In this document: piece by piece, positions 33,203 through 45,636 of the stretch
How the letters are laid out: every line of letters starts with the position of its first letter
How positions within the stretch are numbered: the first letter of the stretch is position 1
Notes under the pieces: model-generated
Told to the model about the DNA's origin: nothing
The model's database searches: none
The model's input: the letters and a program-made list of their open reading frames with translations, nothing else
Source of the DNA: Labyrinthula sp. Ha
Lineage: Eukaryota > Sar > Bigyra > Labyrinthulida > Labyrinthulaceae
Assembly: GCA_015227615.1 (NCBI GenBank)
Contig: JAALGZ010000031.1
Span: 248,001-312,000, forward strand
DNA: 64,000 bases
Direction of reading: 5' to 3'
Position numbers and translations under genes: made by a program

Positions 33203-33485
33203 TGTTTTCCAAAAAACAAAAACAATATTACATTACCAAGCTATCTTTTTATTAATTAAACGAAACAAGACTATAACCACGTCATTTAGTTGAAGAATCA
33301 CAAAACTTGGAAAGCTTTGAAAACCATGGGGACAATACGTTAACCTAAGTTATGACTGTTTTAAAGTTCATTTTTTTGCGAAGTTCTTATTCTGGTTGGC
33401 TAATGAAACAAATGTTTACAAATAAGGTACGTTACAAAAGCTCCAGGATTAACATTAATGGAGTTTTTCTAACAAGAAACCTTTA

Positions 33486-34577
33486 TCAAACTTGTATATC
33501 TAGCACACTAAATACGGGAAGCATAAAAAGTGGAGAAAATCCAATAACACAGCTCCACATCCACGCGGATTTGGCATGCTTGCTGAAGGAAAATGCCTTG
33601 AACAAAGATCTTTCAGCAGTGATACAAACTAACTGTATAGCAAAATAGCACATCATTGAACCTATATCATAAAAAGAGCACCCTGCGACAGATAATGGAT
33701 ACGCATGAAAAATTCCACTTGCTAGAAACGTCAATAGAGATGCAAGTTGTCTATTTATCTTTAAACCCTTATGCAAAGGATTGAATACACTGCGTTTCAG
33801 CTGTTTCTGCACCATCAAATTCCATTTAACTAAGAATAAATAAATATAGAAAAAAACGCCAAAATAATTGTACTGAGGGTGATTTTGTTGGATTGTCCAT
33901 GAGAACTGCCATTTCTCGATTTACCAAATACTAAAGGTGAAAACAAAAAGTTGATAATACCAAAAGTATTGGATTCACTACATTGTTTAAAAAGTTCAGA
34001 AAAGACATAAGAAGAAATCCAGAAATGGAACATAAAATCCAAACTTTTGGAAAATATGGAAAATTGAAGGAGGAAACCAGTGAAAAGGTTGAAATTAAAA
34101 TAAGGCAACATAGCCCATAGAGAATGGCTTGCGCGATACTCTTCAAGGCTAAATTTCGTTTTTGCTTGCCATCTCCCAAGTATTTAGAACAATCTCTGAT
34201 ATCATGGAAACTCATTGAAGTATGGAGTGCAGACTCCAAGTAGGATAGTTCTTGAAACGAATCTTGGTTTAAGTACTCGTTGCCGCGAATCATGTAGAAA
34301 ATAGAAACAAACGTCCAAAAGAACCGAAGGAACCTAAGTTCTTTTTCTATAGAAAACATATATGGCCATATGTTGTGAGAATAGTTGATACCCTTGAGTA
34401 ACATTTTTGTATTACGTTCACTCCATCCCAAATAGTTGGATAGTCTGTGTGTACAATGGAGCACGAAGAAAGCATAGAACCAAATGACTAGCTAAAGAGT
34501 TATAAAAAAAAGTACAAACTTACCCAAGTACAAAAACCCAATAGAGGTGGATATTCGTATATCATATCTATATTCAT
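33486..34577 (-). CDS. MBOAT-family membrane O-acyltransferase (wax synthase-like), four exons
   Basis: Exons on the minus strand 34577-34524, 34491-33961, 33930-33858 and 33829-33486 join into 333 residues ending TGA. Introns are 32, 30 and 28 nt, GT..AG. Several hydrophobic helices are present. The diagnostic part is near the C-terminus: FW then KWN (218-223, the FWxxxWN-type motif of wax synthases) and FLASGIFHAYPL with H261 as the candidate catalytic histidine. MDNPTKSPS just before FW also fits the wax synthase-like subgroup. Such enzymes esterify fatty alcohols or other lipid hydroxyls in the ER membrane; the substrate here is not known. The start ATG opens a short exon (MNIDMIYEYPP) ahead of the first helix; an upstream exon cannot be excluded. 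Confidence 0.83.
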
Positions 34578-34637
34578 AACTAGTTATTTTTAAGTGGACT
34601 TTTGCTTTTAGTAGTCTTAGCAGATAAACGAAAGTTT

Positions 34638-34940
34638 CTATATATCCCAAGCTTGTAATTTATAGAACGGACATAACATCACGCCCAGAAAATACCAAAG
34701 GAAATAGAATGTGTATTGAGAGATTCTTTCATAATCCAAGGCATAATTAATATTGAATAGAGGTGAGCAATTACTCTCAATACACTTATTGTTATTCATA
34801 TACGATGGTGGTGTACCGTAGTCTTGTAGTGCTATTAAGAAAAGGTAACCAACGTCTGAGGACAAGAAGCTTTCGAAAATATTAAGAGTTATAAGAAATA
34901 CAATTCTTAACTCCAGAGTCAAATACTCCTTCGCTCTCAT
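34638..34940 (-). CDS. Possible small membrane protein, uncertain
   Basis: A 100-codon frame upstream of, and on the same strand as, the MBOAT gene. It has two or three hydrophobic stretches (IVFLITLNIF, YLFLIALQ, TFYFLWYFLGVML) and a Cys/Asn-rich loop between them. It could be an upstream exon of the MBOAT gene, but no GT..AG pair of the usual 27-32 nt joins the two in frame, so it is listed apart. Its first codons overlap a MULE-repeat-like word at 34911-34930, which makes the start doubtful. No family recognised. Confidence 0.35.
   Translation of the reverse strand: MRAKEYLTLELRIVFLITLNIFESFLSSDVGYLFLIALQDYGTPPSYMNNNKCIESNCSPLFNINYALDYERISQYTFYFLWYFLGVMLCPFYKLQAWDI
34911..34930 (+). repeat. 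Solitary MULE inverted-repeat-like word
   Basis: CTCCAGAGTCAAATACTCCT matches the inner part of the left MULE inverted repeat at 18 of 20 positions and is followed, 7 bases on, by CATTGG, as in the MULE left end (6 bases on). It may be a remnant end or a MITE. It also lies inside a doubtful reading frame, so chance is possible. Confidence 0.35.
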
Positions 34941-37900
34941 TGGATCTTTTCAAACTCCAGAGAACCACAACTTAAGAAAAAAAATCATTAAAGAAACAAT
35001 GTCGGTGAAAGATGAACATACGCAGGAAAAAATTAAAACGTACATCTGAAACCTTTCTTCTGCTGGTTCATTAAGGTTTTTTTGCAAAGCTCGTGGTATT
35101 CCAAAACAAGTCTTACACTGTTTGAACTATTTTCAACACATGAGCCACAGTTCAAACATTCAAAGAGACGAACTTTGAAGTTTTAAACATTGAACAAGTA
35201 ACTGATATGGCCGGTACAACATCAACCGATGCAGTATTTGGTATTATCTCAAATATAATGTAGCAGATCTTTTTGAAAACCTAAAAATGTTATTGAATAT
35301 ACCTGAGAGCCAAAATATTGCACGGGGGATATAGGTCAAGAAGCTGCTCTCGATAAGACAGCAACTTTGGGTACACGCTCTATTCACACAACAGCAAACG
35401 TTCTGCTTCATTCAAAAATTACGCAAGCTTAAGAATTTACCTTTTTTTTACTATTAACTTGCATATTCTCAATTTCTGAGTTCAAGTTCCAGGCTTATGA
35501 AACTATCATTATTCTTCTCTTAACTTCTTTTTCCGAATTCTCGTATACACTTCAGGGTATCTACGCTCAAAATTTAGAAAAGAATGAAAACCATCAACAT
35601 AATTAGTGAGAACCTAGTAGAGAAAGAGGTTCAAACCATTGCGGGCATTGTTAGCGGTGTACGCTAGCCCAAACTGCAAGGATTAAGTTTCACGAGCAAC
35701 TGTAGTTTAAAATAAGTGTAAACTCAATATAATACACGGAAAAGAGAAATTTCACCGTAGTGCTTCGTTCATTTTACTGTTGACTTGGCGCCTTGCACTC
35801 AATTTCTATTCAGCCTATATCGCTCCTGTGATTTTTCAAAACATATTTTTATTATAGCACTCATATGGCTCAAATCCATTAAATTACATTCATTGCGAGA
35901 AGTTCTTGTTCCAGCCGGAAAAAACTACAAGCAAAAATGCTGAATCTTTCAAAATTCATTTGTCCTTGCTTTTATGTTTAAGTTTAATTGTTAATACTCA
36001 TTAGTTCCATAGTACTCATCGCTACTAAAAATCAATCACAGAGCAATCTCATCGGCAAGTTTTTGAAGAAGTTGTTGCTTTAACTAATAAAACAAATATT
36101 TCCAAAAATTTGTCTTTGATGCCCTAGCGATATATCAATAACATTAACTAATAGTAGTTGCAATCTTTTCTCCAGACAATGATAATCCTCTTTAATCAGA
36201 ACCATACCATGCACGAGAAGTTGAAACTATGTTCCAAAATAGACTTGAAAAGTCTGAAAATAAATATAGCCTGGTGCTCCTCTCCGGATCAATAAATTAG
36301 GCTAACTGATCTGACCCTATTTTACTGTTTTTCTACTCTTGTGAACGACCTTGTTTCTCTTTTTTTTGAGTTCTCAAAAAAATTAGACTATTAATCGTAA
36401 CGAAGCAAATGACCCTATCAAGGATTCTGTTCCTGAGCTCAGATAAGGCATCATCTTAACCTATTTTAGTTAAGGGTTTCAATCAATGTTAGTTTATCAA
36501 TATATTTTGTATTATTCTATTTCAAAACAAAGATTCTTAAATAGGTCTGTCGACAGACTATAGCAATAGTACATACTTTGAGCAGACTCAGGATTTATTT
36601 TATTTGTTGCCTGATATTTTCTATGACCCGATATTTTAGCTTCATTGCAAGAATATCCAAGCGGAAACCCCACGTACATCAATTTCCTGAAAGTAAGCAA
36701 TGAAAAATCTTTTGGTTTGAATATTTCGATCCATTTGAGCATATTAATTTTCCCAATACTGGTACCCGAAAGTGTCTCATATTAAGCAGAACCTAATATA
36801 TTCTCAATATCTGTTTAGTTCTCGCTGACCAGAAAATAAACTTAAGATAATATATTGACTTGCCACCGTAATGACTATGAAACCATTTTCTTGTGCGCAG
36901 TTTATTAATGGAGTGACAAACTGCTTACACGCAAAGCTGAAATCAATGCTTCAAAAACAAAGAAAATCATACATTCTTGTGAATTTGTTTAAGTGATGTG
37001 GTTTTGATCGTCGCAAAATTGAACAATATCTTCACTTTGACTGTCTGTATTTTCTGGAATATATACTAATTTATGAGTTTAATGCTCTTTTTGGTATGTA
37101 TGGAATTCTTCGAGTTTTTTCTTCTTAGATAGTGGTATTCTAGAGACAGAACCCTTAGTAAATTTCAAAGCTTGTTGTAGTCTCTTTCCTAGACAAAACT
37201 CTATTAATTTCTTATTATCTTACTTGATTAATCGGTGGAAACAAAAAACAACAATTTACTGAAATAATGGAGTGCAGATATGCGACGGTAACAGATCATA
37301 GGAAAGTACAGTCAAATTTCTTTTACTTTAATGAAGGAGATGAGAATAATATTTGGGAAAGGTTTTGGATAACTCAAAACTGATTAAGAATTTAAAATTA
37401 AAGAAAAAACAAACGAGATTTGAAACACCGTCACTATTACAACCACGACTGATTCTTGTCTATCTATGTATTTTTGTGATACAATTGCAGTTAAACCATA
37501 TAAAAATGGTCAGTTAATAAAGACTCTACGCTGGTATTTGCACAAATGATATACCATCTCTAAAATCTATGTTGAAAGAAGAGTTGATCGGCTTTTGAAA
37601 AGGAAAAAAAAACAATAATAATAACTCCATTTTACAGAGCCAATCTCATCAAATATAACCTTAATCCTATTATTATTCCCTGAATTACAAAATTAGAAAT
37701 AAAAAAGGTTGATCTTTGTGGTTTCATACACTCTTTCATACTTAAGTTTTAAGTTCTAGTTTCAGGTTCCTTATTTTAGCTAACATTGAAACTTAGATCT
37801 TTGCAATAAACTTCGTGCATGGTTACGGATTTTTTTCTTGGACAAAGATATACATGTGTTGAGGTTTGAGCATATGGTTTTGATAGGGGATTCTCTGCTA

Positions 37901-40900
37901 CTAATAATGCCGAAAATATCAGTGCTAATATCAGATGTTGCGTTTTTCCATAGCACTATGCCTTATTTTTTAGTGAACCTAAAGGAAAAATATTTGAAAC
38001 TGCCTTGGAAATTATTTATGAAATCAAAAAGTTTCATCTATATGAGTTTTCTAACTAGAAACAAAATATCATCATCTTGCCTTATGGTATCAATAATAGC
38101 AGGGTCTTCATGACTTTAAAAATGTATGAGGCTAGAAAGAGGAGTGAAATTATAAAAAACCACCCCTAGATAACTCTAAGACAAGAATTTTCCCTATATT
38201 GCTCAATAAATTACGCAAGTTGTACTTAAAGGTTCCAAAAAATTCTCTTGTCTTCTCGTGCCAATGGCAAAAACTAAAATAATGAACATAAAAATTTCTC
38301 TTTAGTTAAGTGATAGAAGGTGTAACTTAGCCTATAGAGGTAATCGTGATTAAATCAATTTTTTTCTGAGAGTATTCGTATTGTATTTCTTATTTCTTTC
38401 TAATAATAAAGCAATAACGATAAGAAAAAAGTCCAAATAACCATAACTGCTATAACATTCTCATTTAAACATATTGAAATCTTGACTAACCTACACCTTA
38501 GAGTTCTTCAAAATAACTTCATGGTTGAACTTTAGGTTTGTCATGGCAAACCTAAAATGTTTATTTCAATTTTCCTAAACAACTATTGATTCACATCATG
38601 TTAACCATGTCTTAATCGTTCTGCTTATAATGGATAATACGTGTAACATAAAATCCTGTAGTCTTCCGGTATCAGTTGATACCATTAGCACTAGGAGCAG
38701 CAAAAACTTACCTAAGGGTTTGAGTTATAGTTGTTTGTAATACATAGGGCATTAATAGCGGGCTTCGCCGGACAAGAAAAAAACTGTCTAATGTTTAATT
38801 TCGATATGAATTCAATAATGATTTCTATTGACATATTCGGACGATGTTATATACTTTCCAGGCAACGCTATAATTAACTTTCTTTATATACATAGAATTT
38901 GCTAAGTAATAACAGAAATTTGCTATGACATTGAGAGAGCAAATACTATGCATACAAAACCATATGCAAGAAATTCTCGCCCGATTTTGAATTCTTGCAC
39001 AATCAGTATGAAAAGGTAACCCGGTTCTCAGAAAGTATCCAGTCCAATAAATTTGTTCACATTCAAGAACCATGTGAATTATGGTTATAAAGATGGTATC
39101 TAATTCCTTTGATCAAGATTCATCAACCCCTTGACTAACTCAAAGTTGTCAACATTGTGGTGGCGCTTAATTGTGCAAGAAATCATATAGTTGCATATTT
39201 ATTGGAAACCGTGCACAAATGAGATATTTGAAAGAACAATCAGCGAAAATACTTGCATTAACATGTAAATCGTATAAGCATATTTTGCATTTGCTTGTTC
39301 AAATATATTTTTAGCACTCAGAATGAAATATTAGCCTCAGCACCTAATTCTTTCAAGTATACTTTGAAGCAAGGTTTTATTGTTAAAAGTTCTACCGAGA
39401 TGGAGTTAACTTGACATACATTCCAAAATGAGCCAGAAATTGAACTTAACAGCCAAAATTTTTATAACATATTTATATGAATTCCTTGCTTTCTTACAAT
39501 CGAACAGTTTTGTATAGGTTTTAGTATCAATAAATGCAGTTTGAAAGCAAATGTTTCACCAAGACTCACACTTTTCTGATTTTTCTTTTTATTTGTTACT
39601 TAAAAATACTCGAGAAAATCCATGGAAGCGTTTTAACATTTTTGGTGACATAACTAGAAAATATCTTTATAAGTACATTGTGAAAAACAACTAGTTAAGC
39701 AAAACCACACTGGGTTATTGGGATTGGGAATAATAATATGTGTCCCGAGAAACCAAATAAATATGTTCCTAAAATTTTATTTTCTACTAAAGATGCCCTA
39801 CAACTCACAAAATCTTATGTACAAAACTTAAAAACATTATTTTTAATATTTTCAGGCGATATTATTAAGTCCACAGTGTCTTAGGCATGACAAGTGCTCT
39901 AATTCGCCAAGATATGTAGATCTGCTTGGTATCTTGTAGCCTCAAACAGATAGGTATCACGTGAACGTTAGTCTTTCTCTTTTTGATCGGTTCTATTCTT
40001 GATTGTATGTCTCTTCTCTTAAATCTTATTCTTAATCTTTACTTTTATTGTTTATTCTTTTTATTTTCGTGGGATCCTAACTATGATCCTTCTAGTCATA
40101 GTATTTATCCAATCTATTTATATTATCTAACCAATAATATTTCTCAAACTACTTATACAATAATTTAATAATTTAAACCTCATATCGATACATATGTGAA
40201 ACCTTGCTCAGTATAGTTGTAAATATAATCAGTGAAATTAAAGGTTGTTATTTTACAAAAATGCAAAAGATGGCAAAGAAAATCTCAGTTTGTACGCTGA
40301 TACTAACAAAAATTCAACATTTTACGATTAAATCGGGTTTTGAATAAGGAATGATCATTAATGTCTATTCTTTGTAACCGTGTTACAAGTTTTTCATGGA
40401 AATACACAGAAAAGTGGCCATAAAAGTTTAATTATATCTATTTAATTGAAAAATACAGCAATTTTAAAGAATAAATTTAGGAAGCTTCATTCAGTGTATC
40501 CAATCTGATTGAGGCAAATGTAGGCCAAGTCTTATCTGAATTTCTTCATCAAAATCATAAATAAGTAAGCAACTTAGATACTTATCCTTTTAGGGTTTAT
40601 ACATTTTACAGACAAAGGGTATTTTAGGAAAGATTTAAATAAAATTAAAATTTAAATAGTAGTAATTAACTTATCTATGCTACTAAGACTTGTATTATCA
40701 CTTCTTTGATTTGAGTTTCAGACTTGGAGTTCATTGTTTGTATTCTGTTTTCCTGTTCTGGAGCCCTAGAGAGAAAGTCAACCCAAATATCACAGTGTAT
40801 GAAAAATAAATTAATAATAAGGTATATATGATTTTATATGATAGACCTTGTATATCAGACTTTGTAGAGAAGGTTTCTCCAGTTATTTGAAGAATTGAAG

Positions 40901-40955
40901 AAAAAGCAAGTAACTAATACTGTTTCAATATGGCATTACCACTCTATGTTATCAA
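34941..40955. other. Gene desert, about 6 kb
   Basis: No open frame above about 90 codons and none with a recognisable motif. No repeat family or RNA gene is evident. Small-exon genes cannot be ruled out. Confidence 0.5.
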
Positions 40956-41777
40956 ATGAGCAAACATGTTTTTGACAGCTCCATAAAAGCAATGCACTTT
41001 GCACGCAGTCGAACCAACCTCAAGGATCCAAAGTACAACTATCTGTTTGAGCAAGCGGCAAAATCTCTTTGTGATAGACTTTTGGATATTAAAAGACCAT
41101 TTCCTCTCTGCGCGAACTTAGGACCGAGAAATGACATGCTGGAACACCAGTTTGATAAGGTATCGAAAATAACCCAGACCACAGATTTCATAGATATAAA
41201 ACTTGATGAAAACAATATAACTACCTCAAAATATGATCTTGTATTAGCTAATCTATCACTTCATTGGGAGAATGACCTTAGGAAAGTCTTCAAGTCTGCC
41301 CAAACCTTGTTGAAGGAAGATTGTCCTTTCATTGGTGTAACGTATCTAATGGACACTCTTTTTGAACTAAATACTTCTTTGATGTTATCGCAACAAGAGA
41401 GAAAAGGTGGAATATCTCCACATGTAAGTCCTTTTATTGATGCACCGGGATTAAGCAGTTCTTTGAATGAATTTTTTAACTTAGTCACAGTAGATACTTT
41501 GCAAATCAACGTTCAATATGATAATATTTTTGAACTTTGTGAACACTTAAATTTCATGGGAGAATCAAATGGAGTTCTTGGTAGAGAACCCCTTTCAAAA
41601 GATACTTTGCTAACTGCAGCCAGTTTATTTGATCAACTCTTTGATAATACCTGTTCATTTGAGCTTGGATTTTTCATTGGTTGGAAAAAAAGTAAAGCGC
41701 AACCTGTTCCAAAAGAGAGAGGAGATTTTCAACATAGCTTTAAAGATATTATTCAAAGTACTACTGATCAGAAATGA
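40956..41777 (+). CDS. NDUFAF5: NDUFAF5-like mitochondrial complex I assembly factor
   Basis: 273 residues, intronless, ending TGA. NDUFAF5 hydroxylates an arginine of complex I subunit NDUFS7 early in assembly, in the mitochondrial matrix. Family landmarks are clear: VFD at the N-terminus, RLLDIKRPFPL (41-51), LSLHWENDL (100-108), GGISPHVSPF (151-160), MGESNGVL and a C-terminal GFFIGWK. The odd point is motif I of the methyltransferase fold: where homologues have DLGCGxG, this protein has ANLGPRND (residues 53-60), so the glycine-rich SAM-binding loop is altered. No obvious mitochondrial presequence precedes the ATG; the upstream frame is open for only about 14 codons without another ATG. 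Confidence 0.9.
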   Translation: MSKHVFDSSIKAMHFARSRTNLKDPKYNYLFEQAAKSLCDRLLDIKRPFPLCANLGPRNDMLEHQFDKVSKITQTTDFIDIKLDENNITTSKYDLVLANLSLHWENDLRKVFKSAQTLLKEDCPFIGVTYLMDTLFELNTSLMLSQQERKGGISPHVSPFIDAPGLSSSLNEFFNLVTVDTLQINVQYDNIFELCEHLNFMGESNGVLGREPLSKDTLLTAASLFDQLFDNTCSFELGFFIGWKKSKAQPVPKERGDFQHSFKDIIQSTTDQK

Positions 41778-42019
41778 AGCTTTACACCAAAAGAAATCTT
41801 AGTAGTGGGGAACTGTAGTGGATAACTAGAAGGGTGTCGATAACCAGGCTCTCTGGGAAGATTTTATTTTTAATTCCTGAATTATGTGTTGTTTTTATGT
41901 TTCAGGTTGGCAATTCATGATTACAAAGTACTTTGGTTTTCATGCGACAAACTGGTGAACGAAATATTTAAGATACTAAAACTAACTTAGTTATTATATA
42001 AATTTATATATAAAACTAA

Positions 42020-42305
42020 GCTCGGAATACAGTGAAAAACCAATCCAGTTTCTTAGGAGAATTAAGTCTAATTGAACTATGGAAGAGGTATGTTTTCATT
42101 ACTGAAAAAGACGTAAAGGTTCCTGAAAACTTCTATGTTTCTGAGATCAACATCAAAGTTAATGTAGCGTATATAAACAGCCTTCAGGTAATTAGGTAGG
42201 AAGTTTTATTTTCAAGAGTATTATAATACCACATCTGTGGTTTGGTCAAGTCTAGGTTTTATCTATCGGTTTATATTTCAGAGTGGTTTAATGGGACTAG
42301 TTTAA
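42020..42305 (+). other. Candidate small spliced reading frame
   Basis: A protein-like frame 42020-42187 (56 codons, with VPENFYVSEINIKV) has no ATG and follows a stop. It can be continued through two introns typical of this genome: 42188-42216 (29 nt) and 42250-42281 (32 nt), both GT..AG and phase 0, joining 42217-42249 and 42282-42305 to a TAA. The fit of two introns of the local length class is suggestive, but no family is recognised and the 5' end is missing, so it may be chance. Confidence 0.25.
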
Positions 42306-42919
42306 ATTGTTTCATCTATATCTAGTCTTTTCAACGTAGAAAGCTAAGTGTTATTTCTACGTTTTGATACAATGATTCTTTCCTCAGAACAGCAGAATTC
42401 TATCTCTCTTATATTTCATAAATAGAAGCCAAGGTTCCGTCTCAGATCTGCAAAACTATTAATACATTCTTGCTTTTTTATTGATGCAGTTTCAGTAGTG
42501 TTATCACTGATATCTTTTGTTTTTAAGTAATAAGACCAAGGGGGGCTATATCTAATACTAGAGGATTATAGAAAAGGAAGAATCTCATACGCACTAAAGG
42601 CTCAGAGATCTGGAATTAAAGACGGGAATAACAATTCTTATTTGACGAAAAATGAAAAAGTAAATGATTGCTTCTTCATCTAATAAAAAATACTTGCTCT
42701 CTCCTCTGCCTTATTCTACCTAAATTGATCTTTGCTGGGACAGTACAGGTTCTTTTTTTTGACCTTAAGTGGTTTTCCAATCAGAGGTGTATCAACTCAC
42801 ATGTGGAACTATTTGGTATTAGGAACTTCTTCAAACAGTTAACCCGGGGGTCCTTATTCTTTCTTCCTTTGCTTAAATCGATGTCGTTACTTCTTATTAT
42901 CCTTTTTTAAATCTTACTT

Positions 42920-44350
42920 TCTTGCTACGGTTGGTTAGATTTGATTTGATTTTAAGGGAGTTTCGTGGCAATGTCAATTGAGTCCGAGGACCTACCCCTG
43001 CACGAGCCTGCGGTCTTGCCCAAACTTTCTACAGTAACACTGTTATTGATATTATGTTACTTCCAGTAATAGGTGTTCTTCAGCGACAGGATCGCTCTTG
43101 TTGCAAGAATTTTTTTTTTCATTGTTCGTGAATCTTGAGTTTGAATTCCCAAAAATTTCTGATTTCCGAAAAGGCGACGCAGAATTAAAAGAAAAGAACA
43201 ATCACGACCGAAGGTGTTACTTAGGGTCCAGCCACGATGTTCCAGTGATCCAGGTGCAGTATTTATATATCCAGGTGCTTTTTGATGAGTTATGAGGTGA
43301 TCCCTAGCAATTTTTGATCCAGTTTATTGTTTCAGGTGGTGTAGCAGGCTTTAAGCTTGTTCCTATCCACATCCGAGTTCCAGAATGGTGGCTATGGCCC
43401 AGTTGGGTAACTCTATGTTGCATGTTGATGTTCAGTTTGTTAGTTCAGTGTTGGGTTAGTATACAAGTTTGAATAAGATTTGACCAGGGTTTTATAGTCT
43501 AGGCGGTGTAGTAGGTTCCAGTTTCCTCAGTTCTTCAACGAAGCTGCAGTAGATCAGTTGTTGTCGAAACGAGGTGACTTTGTGCTCTGTGTTTTAAAAG
43601 AAGTGATTACTATGGGTTTGCTGGTCATGAAGTCAATTTCTGACGATTTTGTCTGGTTGTTTCAGGACTTGAAGGAAGCACTTCTTCTGGATCTATTCTT
43701 TCCTGCATTTTACCTGTGATTTATTATCCCCATTGTGTTCTGGAGCATAAATTCTTCTAACATCTTGCCGTTCCTGTTGTTTCTTGAGGAGAATCCATAC
43801 TTTCTCCTGTCTTCTTTCCGTGATCTCTTGACCTAGGCATTGCAACCACCTCCAAAAATTACTAAACTCCTCTCGTTCGTTCCTTTCGTTACCTTTTCTT
43901 GTAGTTTTTTCCGGAATTCTTGCTATCCCTGGGCTGATAGTCCACTATGAGGTGCCTACATTGACCTGATCTCAACCGCTAGGATCCAAGGGCTCATTCT
44001 GTAGGTGTCAGTTATGTCCATATGGAGGTCCTGACATACAAAGATTACTACGCCAATGGAGCTGGAATCGGCCTGTGAGATAAACCACCTTTCTTTTCCT
44101 TTCTAGCTGGGATTCTCGTTTACTTTTTCAAGCCTTTCAACACGTTTCTGTCCAACTTCTTGAAGTAGGATCAGTAGGGACGTAAGTTCAGGCGCAGATT
44201 TTGCTGTTGTAGAGAGTTTATATTCGGCAACACCACCGACGTTGAGTCAGAGTACTTTGACGCACACTTTTCGTCGCCTGGTGAAGTCTGGGAATCCCTG
44301 GAGGCACTGAGATGACGTAGGCTCAGTCACAGCAACAATTTGTGTCATTT
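42920..44350. other. G+C-richer block, probably an old mobile element or degraded coding sequence
   Basis: Base composition is visibly richer in G and C, with CpG words, than the surrounding AT-rich DNA, and resembles that of the LINE block further right. Several coding-like runs lie on the minus strand, for example about 80 codons around 43700-43950 rich in Glu, Arg and Gln, and shorter pieces near 44000-44340. No domain could be identified with confidence. Confidence 0.4.
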
Positions 44351-45636
44351 CTGCTATTTATCTAAAATTTCCATCAAAATATTCTTGTCAATAACATTTA
44401 TTAACTAAGGAATAAATGTTTAGACAAAATATATATTTAAAAATCAACAACAAGATAGATCTAACCCCTATTCTCCTACGTAGATTAGATAAATCATCAA
44501 AGTTGGGAAGGGGATTTGATTAGATACAGGTTCAACACATATTTCTAGCGTTCTCACTGCATATAGGCAGGGTTTTCACGTCATCTTACGGTAGAAAAGC
44601 ATATAAAATTTTCTAGTTGTCCTTATTAAAACAATGTTTAGAACCCAGCAATTAACCTTGTTTGTTATTGCTGCAACATTATTTTCGTGTCTTTAATTTT
44701 AGTGTTTCTTTATTACTTGAGAAGGGGATATTTCTCGAGCTTTTTCGAGCCTGGTCAATCTTTTCACATGTTCTTCTCGTACACTAAAAAAACAGATCTT
44801 TGACATGCTTCAACCGTCTATGTCGTTAGTTAAGAAGAATGAGTTGCTACGCCAGTCTAACTTTAGACTGCTTACGAATCAAGATAAAAGCCTTAAAACC
44901 TGACAAAACTGAGAATTAAGGCACTCATAAGATGTGACCTAACGTGAGAAAATGGAGGGCGATGGCTAAATTTAAAGAAAACTTCGAGGAGAAACCAGTA
45001 GGGGATAGAAACTATCCCTATACTTTGCTTACATATCTTTTCTCTCGACACTTCGACGAATTTAGAAAAATAACATGTCCTAGAAACCTCATTTCAGAAC
45101 AACATGTGGATCCAATTCTTCTTAGAAATGTCACAACCTTCATGATTGATGCCCCTTAGATCGAAGCAGATATATGCCATGTTGGTAGAAATTTCAGGAG
45201 CGTAGGCAAGAAAATTTTTTAAGCACAAGTCGACTAACCCCTTTCTATACATGCAATCCATTTGATTTCCCTTCTCTTAATCATTTCTCACCTTCTTACT
45301 TAGTTGGAAAGGTGAAATATACTTTGATTGACGAGATAAAAATAAAACTAAATATATGTTTTTAATAATACAATTATTCAATAAATTCCTAAACCTAAAA
45401 TATTTTTAATTATTTCTTAAATATCTCCTGAATAAGTTTATCTTTATCAACACTAACGTTAAACAGCTAATATTTCCAACCCAGGATATCAAGTTTTAAA
45501 TTAACCCGTTAAAAAGAACTGTCATATTAAAATATGTCAATAAAAGATACACCCTCTAATTGAATATATATTACACCCTTACACTTAAAAACGTGTCAAA
45601 CACCAAAACAAATATTTTAATAAAAAAATATAAAAA

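Larger units (their letters stand above)
41778..45636. other. Long stretch without a confident gene
   Basis: Between NDUFAF5 and the carboxypeptidase. It includes a possible small spliced reading frame at 42020-42305 and a G+C-richer block at about 42920-44350, both listed separately. The rest is AT-rich and empty; a 71-codon frame at 44944-45159 has no recognisable content. Confidence 0.45.

Noticed and set aside
33352-33648. 98-codon plus-strand frame
   Set aside because: Antisense of the last exon of the MBOAT gene, whose family motifs fix the real strand.
37838-38113. 91-codon plus-strand frame in the desert
   Set aside because: Hydrophobic, low-complexity translation with no motif; typical of chance frames in AT-rich DNA.
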